A stretch of DNA of 64,000 nucleotides from Streptomyces aculeolatus (lineage in GTDB: Bacteria; Actinomycetota; Actinomycetes; Streptomycetales; Streptomycetaceae), in NCBI RefSeq assembly GCF_020400605.1, contig NZ_JAINRD010000001.1, forward strand, positions 806,001 to 870,000, written 5' to 3'. The notes below the pieces were generated by a model. The model had not been told where the DNA came from and ran no database searches. It worked only from the letters and a program-made list of their open reading frames with translations. The position numbers were made by a program, and so were the translations under genes. Positions 9,560 to 17,427 of the stretch are shown piece after piece. The stretch's first letter is position 1; each line of letters starts with the position of its first letter.

Positions 9560-9754
9560 GTGCCACTCCGCGTGCTCGGGGGGACGCGCAACGTACGCGC
9601 AACGTAGCCGCGCGCTCGCGGCGGCCGTAAGGGCCGGACGGTCCCGGCCACGCACCCGCAACACCCCCGCAACAACCGCCCGCCGCCCCGGCACTTGCCG
9701 GCAGCCCTCGCACCGGCAACCCGTACCGGCAACCCCCGGGCTCCCGTGCGCGAC

Positions 9755-10690
9755 TCAGCCTCCGGTCCGCGGGCCCCGCTCGTCCTCCGCTCGTGCCGCC
9801 AGCCGTCCGCCCTCCTCCCGCAGCGCCCCCACCATCGCCCTGGCCTGTGCCGACGCCTCCATCCGCGTCACCGCCACCGTCGCCCGGCCCGGCCAGTCGT
9901 CGTCCACCGCCACGGTCCGCACCCCCACCGGCAGCGCCGGGACCGCCAGGTGCGGGACCGCCGTGATGCCCAGGCCCGCCGCGACCAGGCCGAGGCGGGC
10001 CGGCCAACTGCGCGCGGTGTACGCGATCCGCGGGGCCGGCAGCGTCGGCCAGGCGCCGAACTGGGGCTCACCGGCCGGGCCGTCCCCCGCGATCCAGTCC
10101 TCCTGCGCCAGGTCCGCCACGGCGACGCGCCCGCGGCCCGCGAACCGGTGCGACTCCGCGACCGCCAGCAGCAGGTCGCCGCGCAGCACCGTGGTCTGGC
10201 GCAGCCCGCCCAGGTCGTACTCCGGCAGCCCGTGGCCGACGCCGACGACCGCCACGTCCAGCCGCCCGTTGCGCAACCGCCGCAGCAGCGCCGGCGTCGC
10301 CGCCTCCTCCACGGCCACCGCGAGCCCCGGGTGGTCGGCGGCCAGCCGCGCCATCGCGCGCGGCACCAGCGCCATCGCGGCGGTGGGGAACGCGCCCGTC
10401 GTCAGCCGCCCCGCGAGCCGGTCGCGCAGGCCGGTCAGCTCCTGTTCGGTCGCCGCCACGGCGGCCAGCACCTCCGTCGCCCGCCGGACCAGCACCTCGC
10501 CCGCGGGGGTGAGCGCCACCCCGCGCCGGCTGCGGTCGAAGAACGGCGCCCCGGCCACCGCCTCCATGGCGGCGACCTGGCGGGAGACGGCCGACTGCGT
10601 GTAGCCGAGCTGCTCGGCGGCGCGGGTGAACGAACCGGCGGTCGCGACGCGGTGGACGATGCGCAGGCCGGTGAGCGTGAACTCGGACAT
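9755..10690 (-). CDS. LysR-type transcriptional regulator
   Basis: A 311-residue regulator. Residues 8-65 form the winged HTH (LRIVHRVATAGSFTRAAEQLGYTQSAVSRQ), followed by the linker helix and a periplasmic-binding-protein-like effector domain from ~90 to 300. The gene is divergent from the SnoaL-like gene at 10778, and the 87-bp gap holds overlapping dyads of the LysR type, so it very likely controls that neighbour and itself. The effector is not deducible. The ATG at 10690 gives the standard family length. Confidence 0.9.
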   Translation of the reverse strand: MSEFTLTGLRIVHRVATAGSFTRAAEQLGYTQSAVSRQVAAMEAVAGAPFFDRSRRGVALTPAGEVLVRRATEVLAAVAATEQELTGLRDRLAGRLTTGAFPTAAMALVPRAMARLAADHPGLAVAVEEAATPALLRRLRNGRLDVAVVGVGHGLPEYDLGGLRQTTVLRGDLLLAVAESHRFAGRGRVAVADLAQEDWIAGDGPAGEPQFGAWPTLPAPRIAYTARSWPARLGLVAAGLGITAVPHLAVPALPVGVRTVAVDDDWPGRATVAVTRMEASAQARAMVGALREEGGRLAARAEDERGPRTGG

Positions 10691-10692
10691 GG

Positions 10693-10734
10693 GCTGAAAT
10701 TAGCATGCGTTCAGCACATGGAAACGGTGCTGAA
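10693..10734. promoter_or_regulatory. LysR-type operator: interleaved dyads
   Basis: TTCAGCAC (10710-10717) and GTGCTGAA (10727-10734) form a perfect 8-bp dyad with a 9-base spacer. An additional GCTGAA at 10693-10698 forms a second dyad with TTCAGC at 10710-10715. Two overlapping dyads between divergent genes are the usual recognition plus activation site layout for LysR regulators. Confidence 0.65.
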
Positions 10735-10777
10735 TCATCGTTGGACTGCATGGCTGAGGGGCTGCAGCCTTGAGGGC

Positions 10778-11278
10778 ATGACACAGGAATCCACGACGTA
10801 CGCATCCGGGGCACAGGCCCAAGAGCCCGCGCCGGCCCCGCCGTTCACGGCGGACGAACTCGTCGCCCGCCTCGTCCGCGCCGGTGAGCTGGAGGTCTCC
10901 GGCGACGACCCGGCCGAGGCCGCCTCGTACTTCGACACGGACCGCTTCCGCTTCCACGGCCCCGACGGCTTCGAGTCGGACTTCGCCGGCCTCGACGCGT
11001 ACTTCGCCTCCCTCCGCGCGGCGTTCGACGACCGGTCGATCCGGCGCGGCGTGATCGTCGCCGAGGGCGACCGGGTGGCGTGCCGGACGTGGATCGAGGG
11101 CACGTTCGTCCGGGAGTTCACGCAGTCGCCGGCCGGTCCGCTGCCGCCGAACGGCCGGCGGGTGGTCTTCGACCTGATCAACATCTTCCGGTTCGACGGG
11201 CGCGGGCGGCTGGTCGAGGAGTGGGTACGCGTCGACAACCGGGACCTGCTGCGGCAGTTGGGCGCCGAGGGCCGGTAG
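10778..11278 (+). CDS. SnoaL-like / NTF2-fold small protein
   Basis: A 166-residue protein whose residues ~35-160 look like a SnoaL-like NTF2-fold domain: FDTDRFRFHGPDGFESDFAGLDAYFASLRAAFDD, then VIVAEGDRVACRTWIEGTF, then NGRRVVFDLINIFRFDGRGRLVEEWVRVDNRDLL. Such cones bind small hydrophobic ligands and include isomerases, cyclases and dehydratases, but many are uncharacterised. The N-terminal 25 residues are low-complexity. Divergent from the LysR gene, with an operator between, so it is probably the regulated target. The ATG at 10778 follows GAGGGC. Catalysis cannot be assigned. Confidence 0.75.
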   Translation: MTQESTTYASGAQAQEPAPAPPFTADELVARLVRAGELEVSGDDPAEAASYFDTDRFRFHGPDGFESDFAGLDAYFASLRAAFDDRSIRRGVIVAEGDRVACRTWIEGTFVREFTQSPAGPLPPNGRRVVFDLINIFRFDGRGRLVEEWVRVDNRDLLRQLGAEGR

Positions 11279-11422
11279 CCGCGGAGCGCCCGCCCCCCCT
11301 CCTGCGCCCCCGCCCGACTTTCGACGACGCCCGAAACACCTCCCCCCGCCCCCGGCCGCCCCCGCACACTCCTGCCAGAGCCCGGCGCCGCCTGTTCGGA
11401 CCGACCACGGGGCGGCGCCGGG

Positions 11423-11448
11423 CCCCCTTCCCCGTACGGGGAAGGGGG
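11423..11448. terminator. Perfect 11-bp hairpin downstream of the SnoaL-like gene
   Basis: CCCCCTTCCCC and GGGGAAGGGGG pair perfectly around GTAC. It lies between two co-directional genes, 145 bp after the first and 50 bp before the second, so it could terminate the former or sit in the leader of the latter. Confidence 0.55.
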
Positions 11449-11498
11449 CGACCAGCAGGACCGGGCGACCGGGCACCACGGGGGAACGGGGGACGACC

Positions 11499-12485
11499 GT
11501 GCGCGTGCGTACGTACGGAACGGGGAGCGCAGCCGCACCCGCGGGCTCCACAGCAGCGACACCGGTCCCGGCCGCAGCGCCGGGCCCGTACGGGAAGGCG
11601 GGCAGAGCCGCGCTCTGCGCGCTGCTGCTCGCCGCCGCGACCGCCTGCGGCGTCGCGGGCGGCACCGAAGGCGGCGACGGCAGGAACCCGCCGCGCGCCG
11701 CCACTCCCGGCGAACTCGCCCTCCTCGACCGGGCCGAGGAGACCCTCGTCGAGCAGTGCATGGTCCGCGGCGGCTTCGAGTACCACCCCGCGGCCCCGGC
11801 CACCGCCGACGAGCGGCGCGACTTCCGCTACGTCGTGGACGACCCGGCGTGGGCCCGCGAGCACGGCTACGGCAGCGCGCTCGACCGCGCGTCCGCACGC
11901 GAGCGCAAGGACAACCCCAACGCTGCGTACGTACGCAGCCTGCCGCCCGACCGCCGGCGCGCCTACACCACCGCCCTCTACGGCGACGCCACGAAGGCCG
12001 TCGAGGTCACCGTCCCGACCGGCCTCGACGTCCGCAGGTCCCGCACCGGCTGCCTCGCCGAGGCGCAGGGCGAGCTGTACGGCGACTTCCGCGAGTGGTT
12101 CCGCGTCGACGCCGTCGCGGCGAACCTCCCCGACCGCGCCGCCGAGGTACACGGCGCGCCGGAGTTCCGCGGCGCCGTCGGGGAGTGGTCGGACTGCATG
12201 GCCCGCCGCGGCCACCCGTACCGCAGCCCCGACGACGTACAGCGCAAGCTGCCCGCGCTCACCCGGGGCGCGAGCCCGGCCGAGGCCGACGCCGTCGAGG
12301 TGGAACTCGCGACGGCGGAGGCCGAGTGCGCGCGCAGTACGCCGCTGGCGGCGACGGTCGACCGCCTGACGCGCGAGCTGGCGCGGCCCGACCGCGAGCA
12401 GTACGCCGCGGAGATCGAGGGCCGCGACCGGATGCGGCTGACGGCGCTGGAGGAGACCCGGGCCCGGGAGCTGGCGCCGCGCTGA
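11499..12485 (+). CDS. Putative lipoprotein, unknown function
   Basis: A 328-residue exported protein. Residues ~33-53 are a hydrophobic stretch ending in LLAAATAC, a usable lipobox with the Cys at about 52, so it is probably anchored on the outer face of the membrane. The mature part is charged and helical with four Cys set in similar contexts (VEQCMVRGG, RTGCLAEAQ, WSDCMARRGHPY, ECARSTPL). The third motif, SDCMxRxGHPY, looks like the small 'DCMxxxGY' exported-protein signature seen in actinomycetes. The GTG at 11499 gives a rather long N-region (~32 residues). Family not recognised. It is followed 91 bp later by another secreted protein on the same strand. Confidence 0.7.
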   Translation: MRVRTYGTGSAAAPAGSTAATPVPAAAPGPYGKAGRAALCALLLAAATACGVAGGTEGGDGRNPPRAATPGELALLDRAEETLVEQCMVRGGFEYHPAAPATADERRDFRYVVDDPAWAREHGYGSALDRASARERKDNPNAAYVRSLPPDRRRAYTTALYGDATKAVEVTVPTGLDVRRSRTGCLAEAQGELYGDFREWFRVDAVAANLPDRAAEVHGAPEFRGAVGEWSDCMARRGHPYRSPDDVQRKLPALTRGASPAEADAVEVELATAEAECARSTPLAATVDRLTRELARPDREQYAAEIEGRDRMRLTALEETRARELAPR

Positions 12486-12576
12486 CGCCCCGCCGCACTC
12501 GGCCACCCCTCCGCCCCAAGACCCCTCCCGCCCCCGCACGTTCACCGACGCGACAACGAGGAGAGTGAGATCACCC

Positions 12577-13071
12577 ATGCGCAAGTACAAACTGGCCCTG
12601 GCCGCCGCGGCGGCCGTCGCCTCCGCCGGGGCCCTGGTCCCGGCCACCACCGCCGCCGCCGACCCGGCGGCCGCCACGGCCCGGGCGACCGCCGGCACCG
12701 AGGTGCGCGACGTGTCGGCGCAGGACCTGAAGTGCGCGGCCACCGTCGACAGGTACGGGAACACCGGCACGGTCAACATGTACAACGCCCGCAACTGCGG
12801 GGGCTCCGCCATGTGCAAGGACTACGACAACGACAGCAACTACGGCAGCGGCGGTGCCTGCAAGGGCGGCGACAACAACGCCACCAGCTCCGTCGCCAAC
12901 CTGGGCTGGAGCGCCCGCAACGACGACGTGATCTTCTACAAGGGCTACTACAAGAGCAGCGGCGAGAGCACCCGCATCGGCTGCCTCAGGCGCGGCGACT
13001 ACTGGAGCGACCTCGACTGGGGAGCCGCCAACAACAGCGTGTCGTCCCACCGCTGGTCCGACTGCCCCTGA
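12577..13071 (+). CDS. Secreted small Cys-rich protein, beta/gamma-crystallin or I36 inhibitor-like
   Basis: A 164-residue protein with a clear Sec signal (RKYKLALAAAAAVASAGALVPATTAAA, cleavage near residue 28-30). The mature region is rich in Asn, Gly, Tyr and Ser and has six Cys, enough for three disulfides. The order 'SSVANLGW...VIFYKGYY...IGCLRRG...NNSVSSHRW' is typical of Streptomyces peptidase inhibitor family I36 and related crystallin-fold proteins. Family-wide it could inhibit proteases or bind calcium; that is inference. A GAGGAGAG purine run sits just before the ATG. A strong bidirectional terminator follows. Confidence 0.75.
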   Translation: MRKYKLALAAAAAVASAGALVPATTAAADPAAATARATAGTEVRDVSAQDLKCAATVDRYGNTGTVNMYNARNCGGSAMCKDYDNDSNYGSGGACKGGDNNATSSVANLGWSARNDDVIFYKGYYKSSGESTRIGCLRRGDYWSDLDWGAANNSVSSHRWSDCP

Positions 13072-13100
13072 CCGGACCTGCCCGGCAGGTCCCGCGGACC

Positions 13101-13142
13101 CCGCCCGCGTTCGGCCGGAGTGCTACGGCCGAACGCGGGCGG
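13101..13142. terminator. Bidirectional terminator, perfect 17-bp stem
   Basis: CCGCCCGCGTTCGGCCG pairs perfectly with CGGCCGAACGCGGGCGG around GAGTGCTA. It sits between convergent genes (ends at 13071 and 13171), so it can serve both. Confidence 0.9.
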
Positions 13143-13170
13143 ACCCCTGCGCCCCTGTACCCCTGCGTCC

Positions 13171-14259
13171 CTACGCCTCGCAGATCTCCGGCGCCCGCTT
13201 CTTGATCCCCAGCAGGTCGAAGTAGTTCTGCCCGAGCGCGATCCGCCGGAACGCCTCGTCGCCCATGGCCTTGTTGATCCGGCTGGTCACCTCCAGCTCC
13301 GCCTTGTAGACCCCGAAGTCCTTGTCCCGCGACGCGACGAAGTCCGTCCCCGGGATCGCCTGCTCCGGGTACGCGTCGAACAGCGCCGCGTACTTCTCCC
13401 GCACCCCCGGCTTGCCGAAGTACATGTCCTCCAGCACCCGCCAGCTCAGGTCGAGCGTGAGGTTCGGGTAGGCCTCCAGGAGCCGCTCCATGAGGGCGAT
13501 GTGCTCGTCGGGGTCCATGGCCGACAGCTCCTTGGAGAGCCCCATGTGCGCCCAGACGATCTTGTTCTGCGGATAGAGCCGCAACACGCGCTCCATCAGG
13601 TGCAGATACTGCGTCGGGTCCTGGTCGTTGCCGAGGTCGGAGTGGATGGTGATCGGCATGTCGCGCCGGCGCAGTTCGTCCATGAACGGCGCCCACTCCC
13701 GGATGTCCGCCTCGTCGGCGGGCTCGTGCTTGTTGGGCAGGAGGGCCTGCTTGATGAGGTTGACCTCGCCCATCCACTGGAACATCCCCGGGAATTCCCT
13801 GTCGAGCAGCCGCATCCCGTCCATGACGGTCCCGGGGTGGGCGAGGTCCGGGTACGTCATGGACAGGGCCAGGTCGACGTCCTCCTGCTTGTGCTCGACG
13901 ACGTTCTCGGCGTTGACGACGTCGTTCTTCATGCTGGGCAGCACGGGGGTGCCGGGGCAGTCGAGGTAGTACGTGCACGAGGAGTCCACGGGGAGCTTCT
14001 GCCCGATGCCGAAGACCCCGGCGTGCTCCACGCCGGTCCGCTTGAGGTAGCCGACGACCTCGCGGAAGGGCACGGCCTCGCCCCCGAAGGGCCGGAAGTG
14101 CAGGTGCCCGTCGACGACCGAGGTGTACGGCTCGGTGCGGCGGTCGAAGCAGTCCTCCTCGGCCGCGGACGCGGCGGACCCGGCGGTGGGCACGAGAACG
14201 ACGGCGGCGGCGAGCCAGCCCGTGGCGATGACGGCGGTCCTGCGACTCACGTACGGCAA
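13171..14259 (-). CDS. Exported amidohydrolase-family (TIM-barrel) metal-dependent hydrolase
   Basis: A 362-residue protein with a Sec or Tat-like signal (SRRTAVIATGWLAAAVVLVPTAGSAASA), so it acts outside the membrane. The mature part is an amidohydrolase-2-type barrel: DGHLHFRPFG gives the HxH metal pair, ITIHSDLGND and VWAHMGLSKE supply later His ligands, and LTLDLSWRV plus IPGTDF carry acidic residues near the end of the barrel. Members cleave C-N or C-C bonds in small molecules; the substrate here is unknown. The start is chosen as TTG at 14259 because AAGGGG lies 7 nt upstream; GTG at 14250 would also keep the signal peptide. No operon partner. Confidence 0.8.
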   Translation of the reverse strand: MPYVSRRTAVIATGWLAAAVVLVPTAGSAASAAEEDCFDRRTEPYTSVVDGHLHFRPFGGEAVPFREVVGYLKRTGVEHAGVFGIGQKLPVDSSCTYYLDCPGTPVLPSMKNDVVNAENVVEHKQEDVDLALSMTYPDLAHPGTVMDGMRLLDREFPGMFQWMGEVNLIKQALLPNKHEPADEADIREWAPFMDELRRRDMPITIHSDLGNDQDPTQYLHLMERVLRLYPQNKIVWAHMGLSKELSAMDPDEHIALMERLLEAYPNLTLDLSWRVLEDMYFGKPGVREKYAALFDAYPEQAIPGTDFVASRDKDFGVYKAELEVTSRINKAMGDEAFRRIALGQNYFDLLGIKKRAPEICEA

Positions 14260-14580
14260 CGCGGATCCCCTTCGGCGGTGGAGCGTGTGGGTGGAGACGA
14301 AGGGATTGTGTGATCGCCGAGGGGTGCGTGGGGGCTGCCCCGCCGCCCGGAGGGAGAGACAACCGAAACGGGCTACGGGGACGGTGCCCGCGGTACAGGA
14401 GGGGCGTACGTACGGGGCGGTGCCGTACGTACGCGCGGGGGCGGACGGGCCGTACGCCACGAACCGCGAAACCGCCCGCCCGCGGCCCCGGCCCCAGGAC
14501 GGCCCCGCCCGGAACCGCCCCGGGCCACCCGGCTCCAGGCCCCTACCGCCCCCGCGCCCCGCCGGTGGCGCGGCCCGCGC
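14260..14580. other. Intergenic region with an inverted repeat
   Basis: No gene is seen. It contains an 11-bp perfect inverted repeat CGTACGTACGG (14405-14415) / CCGTACGTACG (14423-14433) with a 7-base loop, which could be an operator for the exported hydrolase or a structural element. The rest is C-rich sequence upstream of the azoreductase stop. Confidence 0.5.
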
Positions 14581-15225
14581 TCACACCCGGGCCACCGCGT
14601 CCGCCAGGACGCGCCCCGCGCCGCGCGCGGCTTCCAGCGCCTCCTCGTGCCGCAGCGCCGCCTCCTCGCGCAGCTCCTCCATGCCGGGGGTGCCGGCGGC
14701 CAGGGTCAGTTCGCGCTCGATGACGGTGAGGTCCGCCTGCCACATGTCGACCAGGAGCCGGCGCAGGTACGGCGTGGAGTGGTCCCAGCCCTCCCGGGGC
14801 GCGCCCGGCCGGTAGCCGCCGCCCTTCGTGGTCACCAGCACCGTGGGCTTCTCCCTGAGCACGGGGGCGGTGGCGCCGGCGCCGTTGATGACCAGGTCGG
14901 CCCAGGTCTTGAAGTGCTGGGAGACGCCGTAGTTGTAGAGCGGCACGGCGAGCAGGACGGCGTCGGCGCGGTCCAGCTCCCCGGCGAGCGCCGCGGCCAG
15001 CTCCATGGCCCGGAGCTGCTCGGGGGTGCGCTCGGGGGCGGCGGTGAAGCCGGCGGTGGTGGCCAGCGCCCAGGCGTCGGCGGGGAGCGGGGCGGTGCCC
15101 AGGTGGCGGCGCTCGACCGGGGCGTCGGGGTGGGCGAGGGCCCACTCGGCCTGGACGGTGTCGGCGATCTCGGCGGAGGCGGAGGCGCCGGGGAGGATGC
15201 TGGCGTCGATACGGAAAAGGTTCAT
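14581..15225 (-). CDS. FMN-dependent NAD(P)H quinone reductase / azoreductase
   Basis: A 214-residue flavodoxin-fold enzyme of the AzoR/NQO type, which uses FMN to pass two electrons from NAD(P)H to quinones or azo dyes in the cytoplasm. Seen: an N-terminal phosphate-binding loop (RIDASILPGASASAE, shorter in Ser than E. coli AzoR), PLYNYGVSQHFKTWADLVINGAG (FMN isoalloxazine loop, ~95-115), and VTTKGGGYRPGA (~130-145). The start at the ATG 15225 gives the family's usual length and is preceded by GGAGATG. It is divergent from a TetR regulator with an operator-like dyad between, a standard arrangement for quinone or electrophile stress control. Confidence 0.88.
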   Translation of the reverse strand: MNLFRIDASILPGASASAEIADTVQAEWALAHPDAPVERRHLGTAPLPADAWALATTAGFTAAPERTPEQLRAMELAAALAGELDRADAVLLAVPLYNYGVSQHFKTWADLVINGAGATAPVLREKPTVLVTTKGGGYRPGAPREGWDHSTPYLRRLLVDMWQADLTVIERELTLAAGTPGMEELREEAALRHEEALEAARGAGRVLADAVARV

Positions 15226-15285
15226 TGGGGGTTCATCTCCATATAGGGGGAAGAGCGCGGCTTGCGCCGCACCGTCGATCCAGCA

Positions 15286-15307
15286 TAAACGGACTTTACC
15301 CCGGTTA
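15286..15307. promoter_or_regulatory. Probable TetR operator in the azoreductase/TetR gap
   Basis: TAAACGG and CCGGTTA form a 7-bp dyad with one mismatch across 8 bases, inside the only AT-richer part of the 99-bp divergent promoter region. Position and symmetry suit a TetR dimer that represses both genes. Confidence 0.5.
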
Positions 15308-15324
15308 GATTCCCGGGCGATACG

Positions 15325-15948
15325 GTGGCGACCGTGGACGGTGACCTGATCCCCCTGGAGCGCCCCCGTGCGGAGCGGGCGGACGCGGCGCGAAACCGCA
15401 GGCTGCTGCTGGAGACGGCCCGCCGGATGATCGACGAGGCGGGTGCGGAGAACGTCACCATGGACGGCCTCGCGGAGCAGGCCGGTGTGGGGAAGGGCAC
15501 GGTCTACCGCCGCTTCCGTACCCGCGCGGGGATCTTCGTCGCGCTCCTGGACGCGGAGGAACGCGGCTTCCAGCAGCGCGTGCTGTCCGGCCCGCCGCCG
15601 CTGGGTCCCGGGGGTGACCCGGTGGACCGGCTGATCGCGTACGGCCAGGGGCGCATCACGTTCCTGCTGGAGAACCACGCCGTGGCCCGCGCGGCCATGG
15701 GCCAGAACCGGCCCGTGCCGGTCGCCGGCCCGGGGCTCACGCGCCCGCACATCCGCGTGCTGCTGGAAGGGGCGGGGGTGGGCGCGGACCACCTCGACGC
15801 CCTGACCCTGCAGCTCGCCGCAGCCCTGGAGGGCCCGGTCCTGCTCTACCTCACCGTCCCCGACCCGGGGGAGGCGGAGGGGGAGCGTTCCCTGCGGGCG
15901 CTGGCGGAGGGCTGGAAGGTCCTGGTCACCCGCGTCTGCCGCACCTGA
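15325..15948 (+). CDS. TetR-family transcriptional repressor
   Basis: A 207-residue regulator. Residues ~20-65 form the TetR HTH (RRLLLETARRMIDEAGAENVTMDGLAEQAGVGKGTVYRRF), and the rest is the helical ligand-binding and dimer domain. By position it should repress the divergent azoreductase and respond to a quinone-like or aromatic ligand. The GTG at 15325 is accepted; the purine content upstream is modest. It ends 96 bp before a membrane-protein gene on the same strand. Confidence 0.9.
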   Translation: MATVDGDLIPLERPRAERADAARNRRLLLETARRMIDEAGAENVTMDGLAEQAGVGKGTVYRRFRTRAGIFVALLDAEERGFQQRVLSGPPPLGPGGDPVDRLIAYGQGRITFLLENHAVARAAMGQNRPVPVAGPGLTRPHIRVLLEGAGVGADHLDALTLQLAAALEGPVLLYLTVPDPGEAEGERSLRALAEGWKVLVTRVCRT

Positions 15949-16044
15949 CGGGCACCCGGCCGGCACGGCCCCGGAGCCGCGTGCGGACCCCTCCCCGGCC
16001 CCCGTGGGTACGTTCCCTGCGACGCCTGGAGTGGGGAGGTCCCG

Positions 16045-16662
16045 GTGGCGGCGATACGGAGCTCCGAGCAGCGCACGCCGGTCTGGTGGACGGTCTTCTG
16101 CGGGGTGCTGGGGGCGGGCGCCGGCCTGCTGGTGACGGGGCTGTGGACCCGCGCCGGCACGTGGGTGGCGGACCGCTCGTCAGGCATGGAGGGTCCGGTG
16201 GTGCTCGCCGTCGCGATCTTCATGACGGGCCTCGTCTGGATGATCGTCGTGGCGCTCCTGGGCGTCCCCTTTCCCTACGCGGTGGCGACGGCGCTGCTGC
16301 ACGTGCTGCTGCTGCTCCCGCTCGCCTTCGAAGACGACGTGATCCTCGACCGGCGGGGGGAGCGGGTGACGGCCACCGTGTCGGACGTACGCGCCATCGA
16401 AGATCCGAAGACGGGCCACACCGGCCACAACTGCCGGATGCGCCTGCCCGACGGCACGGAACGGGAGGTCGCGGGGCCGGGATGCGACGGGGACACCCGC
16501 ACCGGCGACCGTCTGACCGTCCACTGGGACCCCCGGGGCGAGGCGTCCCCGAAGCTGGAGGTGCAGGTGACGGCGGAGCAGCAGATGTGGCTGGTCAGAG
16601 CGGCCGCGGCGGGATTCCTGCTGGTGGGGGCCCGGGTCGGAGTCCACGTGGCCCGGCGGTAG
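16045..16662 (+). CDS. Membrane protein with a DUF3592-like extracytoplasmic domain
   Basis: A 205-residue protein with hydrophobic segments at about 13-32, 50-72, 77-92 and 183-200. The soluble part between (residues ~100-175) reads 'RGERVTATVSDVRAIEDP...CRMRLPDGTEREV...GDRLTVHWDPRGEASPKL', the beta-rich layout of DUF3592-type domains. Function unknown. A good RBS (GGGAGG) precedes the GTG at 16045. It converges with the Uma2-like gene, leaving only 7 bp between stop codons. Confidence 0.7.
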   Translation: MAAIRSSEQRTPVWWTVFCGVLGAGAGLLVTGLWTRAGTWVADRSSGMEGPVVLAVAIFMTGLVWMIVVALLGVPFPYAVATALLHVLLLLPLAFEDDVILDRRGERVTATVSDVRAIEDPKTGHTGHNCRMRLPDGTEREVAGPGCDGDTRTGDRLTVHWDPRGEASPKLEVQVTAEQQMWLVRAAAAGFLLVGARVGVHVARR

Positions 16663-16669
16663 CCCCCGG

Positions 16670-17260
16670 TCAGTGCGGAAGCGCCAGATCGATGTCGATG
16701 TCGAACGGCACGCTGAGCTTGAGCCGGTCGCGGTGGATCCCGGTCGGCACGTAGGCGCCGGTCGCGGGCTCCAGCTCGAAGACGAAGACGACGGGCTTGC
16801 CGTCCTGGTTCTCGACCCGCCAGTAGTGCTCGATGCCCGCCTTCGCGTACTTCAGCGGCTTGGTCTCGCGATCCCGCCCACGGGACTCGGGCGAGACGAC
16901 CTCGACGGCGAGCGTGACGTCGGCGGCGTCGTACTTCGTCTCGCTCCCGTCGCCCAGCGCGTCGGCGCGCAGCAGAATCAGGTCCGGCTCCGGCCGTTGC
17001 TGATCGTCGATGACGACGGTCATCTCACGCATCACGTCGAAACCGTCCGGCATGGTTCGCAGAAGTCCGTACTCCAGAATGCGGATGGTCCGGACGTGAA
17101 AGGCGGTCTGCGGGCTCACGAAAACAAGGCTCCCGTCGATCAGCTCCGTGTGCGGAGGCAGGTCGGGGAGCGTGTCCAGGTCGTCGGCCGTGTAGCCGCC
17201 GACTGGCGGCATCGGCCAGGCCGGGGTCGTGTGCTCCGGCTTCTTCGGTGCCACGCTCAT
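16670..17260 (-). CDS. Uma2-family (DUF820) PD-(D/E)XK nuclease-like protein
   Basis: A 196-residue protein of the Uma2/DUF820 family, which has a restriction-endonuclease-like fold. The expected core is visible: HTELIDGSLVFVSPQ (Glu of the first helix/strand), RPEPDLILLRADA (Asp), LAVEVVSPESRGRDRETK (Glu-x-Val and Lys) and KYAKAGIEHYW. Catalytic acid and lysine are therefore kept. These genes occur in many copies in Streptomyces and cyanobacteria and their biological role is not settled. The ATG at 17260 has GGAGC at the right distance; an in-frame ATG at 17275 is an alternative. No methylase is nearby, so it is not a standard restriction system. Confidence 0.85.
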   Translation of the reverse strand: MSVAPKKPEHTTPAWPMPPVGGYTADDLDTLPDLPPHTELIDGSLVFVSPQTAFHVRTIRILEYGLLRTMPDGFDVMREMTVVIDDQQRPEPDLILLRADALGDGSETKYDAADVTLAVEVVSPESRGRDRETKPLKYAKAGIEHYWRVENQDGKPVVFVFELEPATGAYVPTGIHRDRLKLSVPFDIDIDLALPH

Positions 17261-17427
17261 AGCAGGTGCTCCCATACGACGGATCCTCGCCGGTACGACC
17301 AGCGTACCCACCGGGATCGTCGATCTTGCCCCTCGAACGAGTGAGCTACCGTCACCGCGTTGACGCGCCGCCCACCGGGGGCGCCGGTCCCGCCGACCGG
17401 CGCCCCCGCGGCGGGCAGGGCCCGCCG

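Noticed and set aside
5322..10007. A very long open frame on the minus strand across the STAND ATPase and selenium-binding protein genes
   Set aside because: It is low-complexity Gly/Arg/Ala sequence with no domain, overlaps genes with clear motifs, and reflects the absence of stop codons in high-GC third-position-biased DNA.
16670..17260. Restriction enzyme of a restriction-modification system
   Set aside because: The protein is a Uma2-type nuclease-fold member, but no methyltransferase or specificity gene is near.
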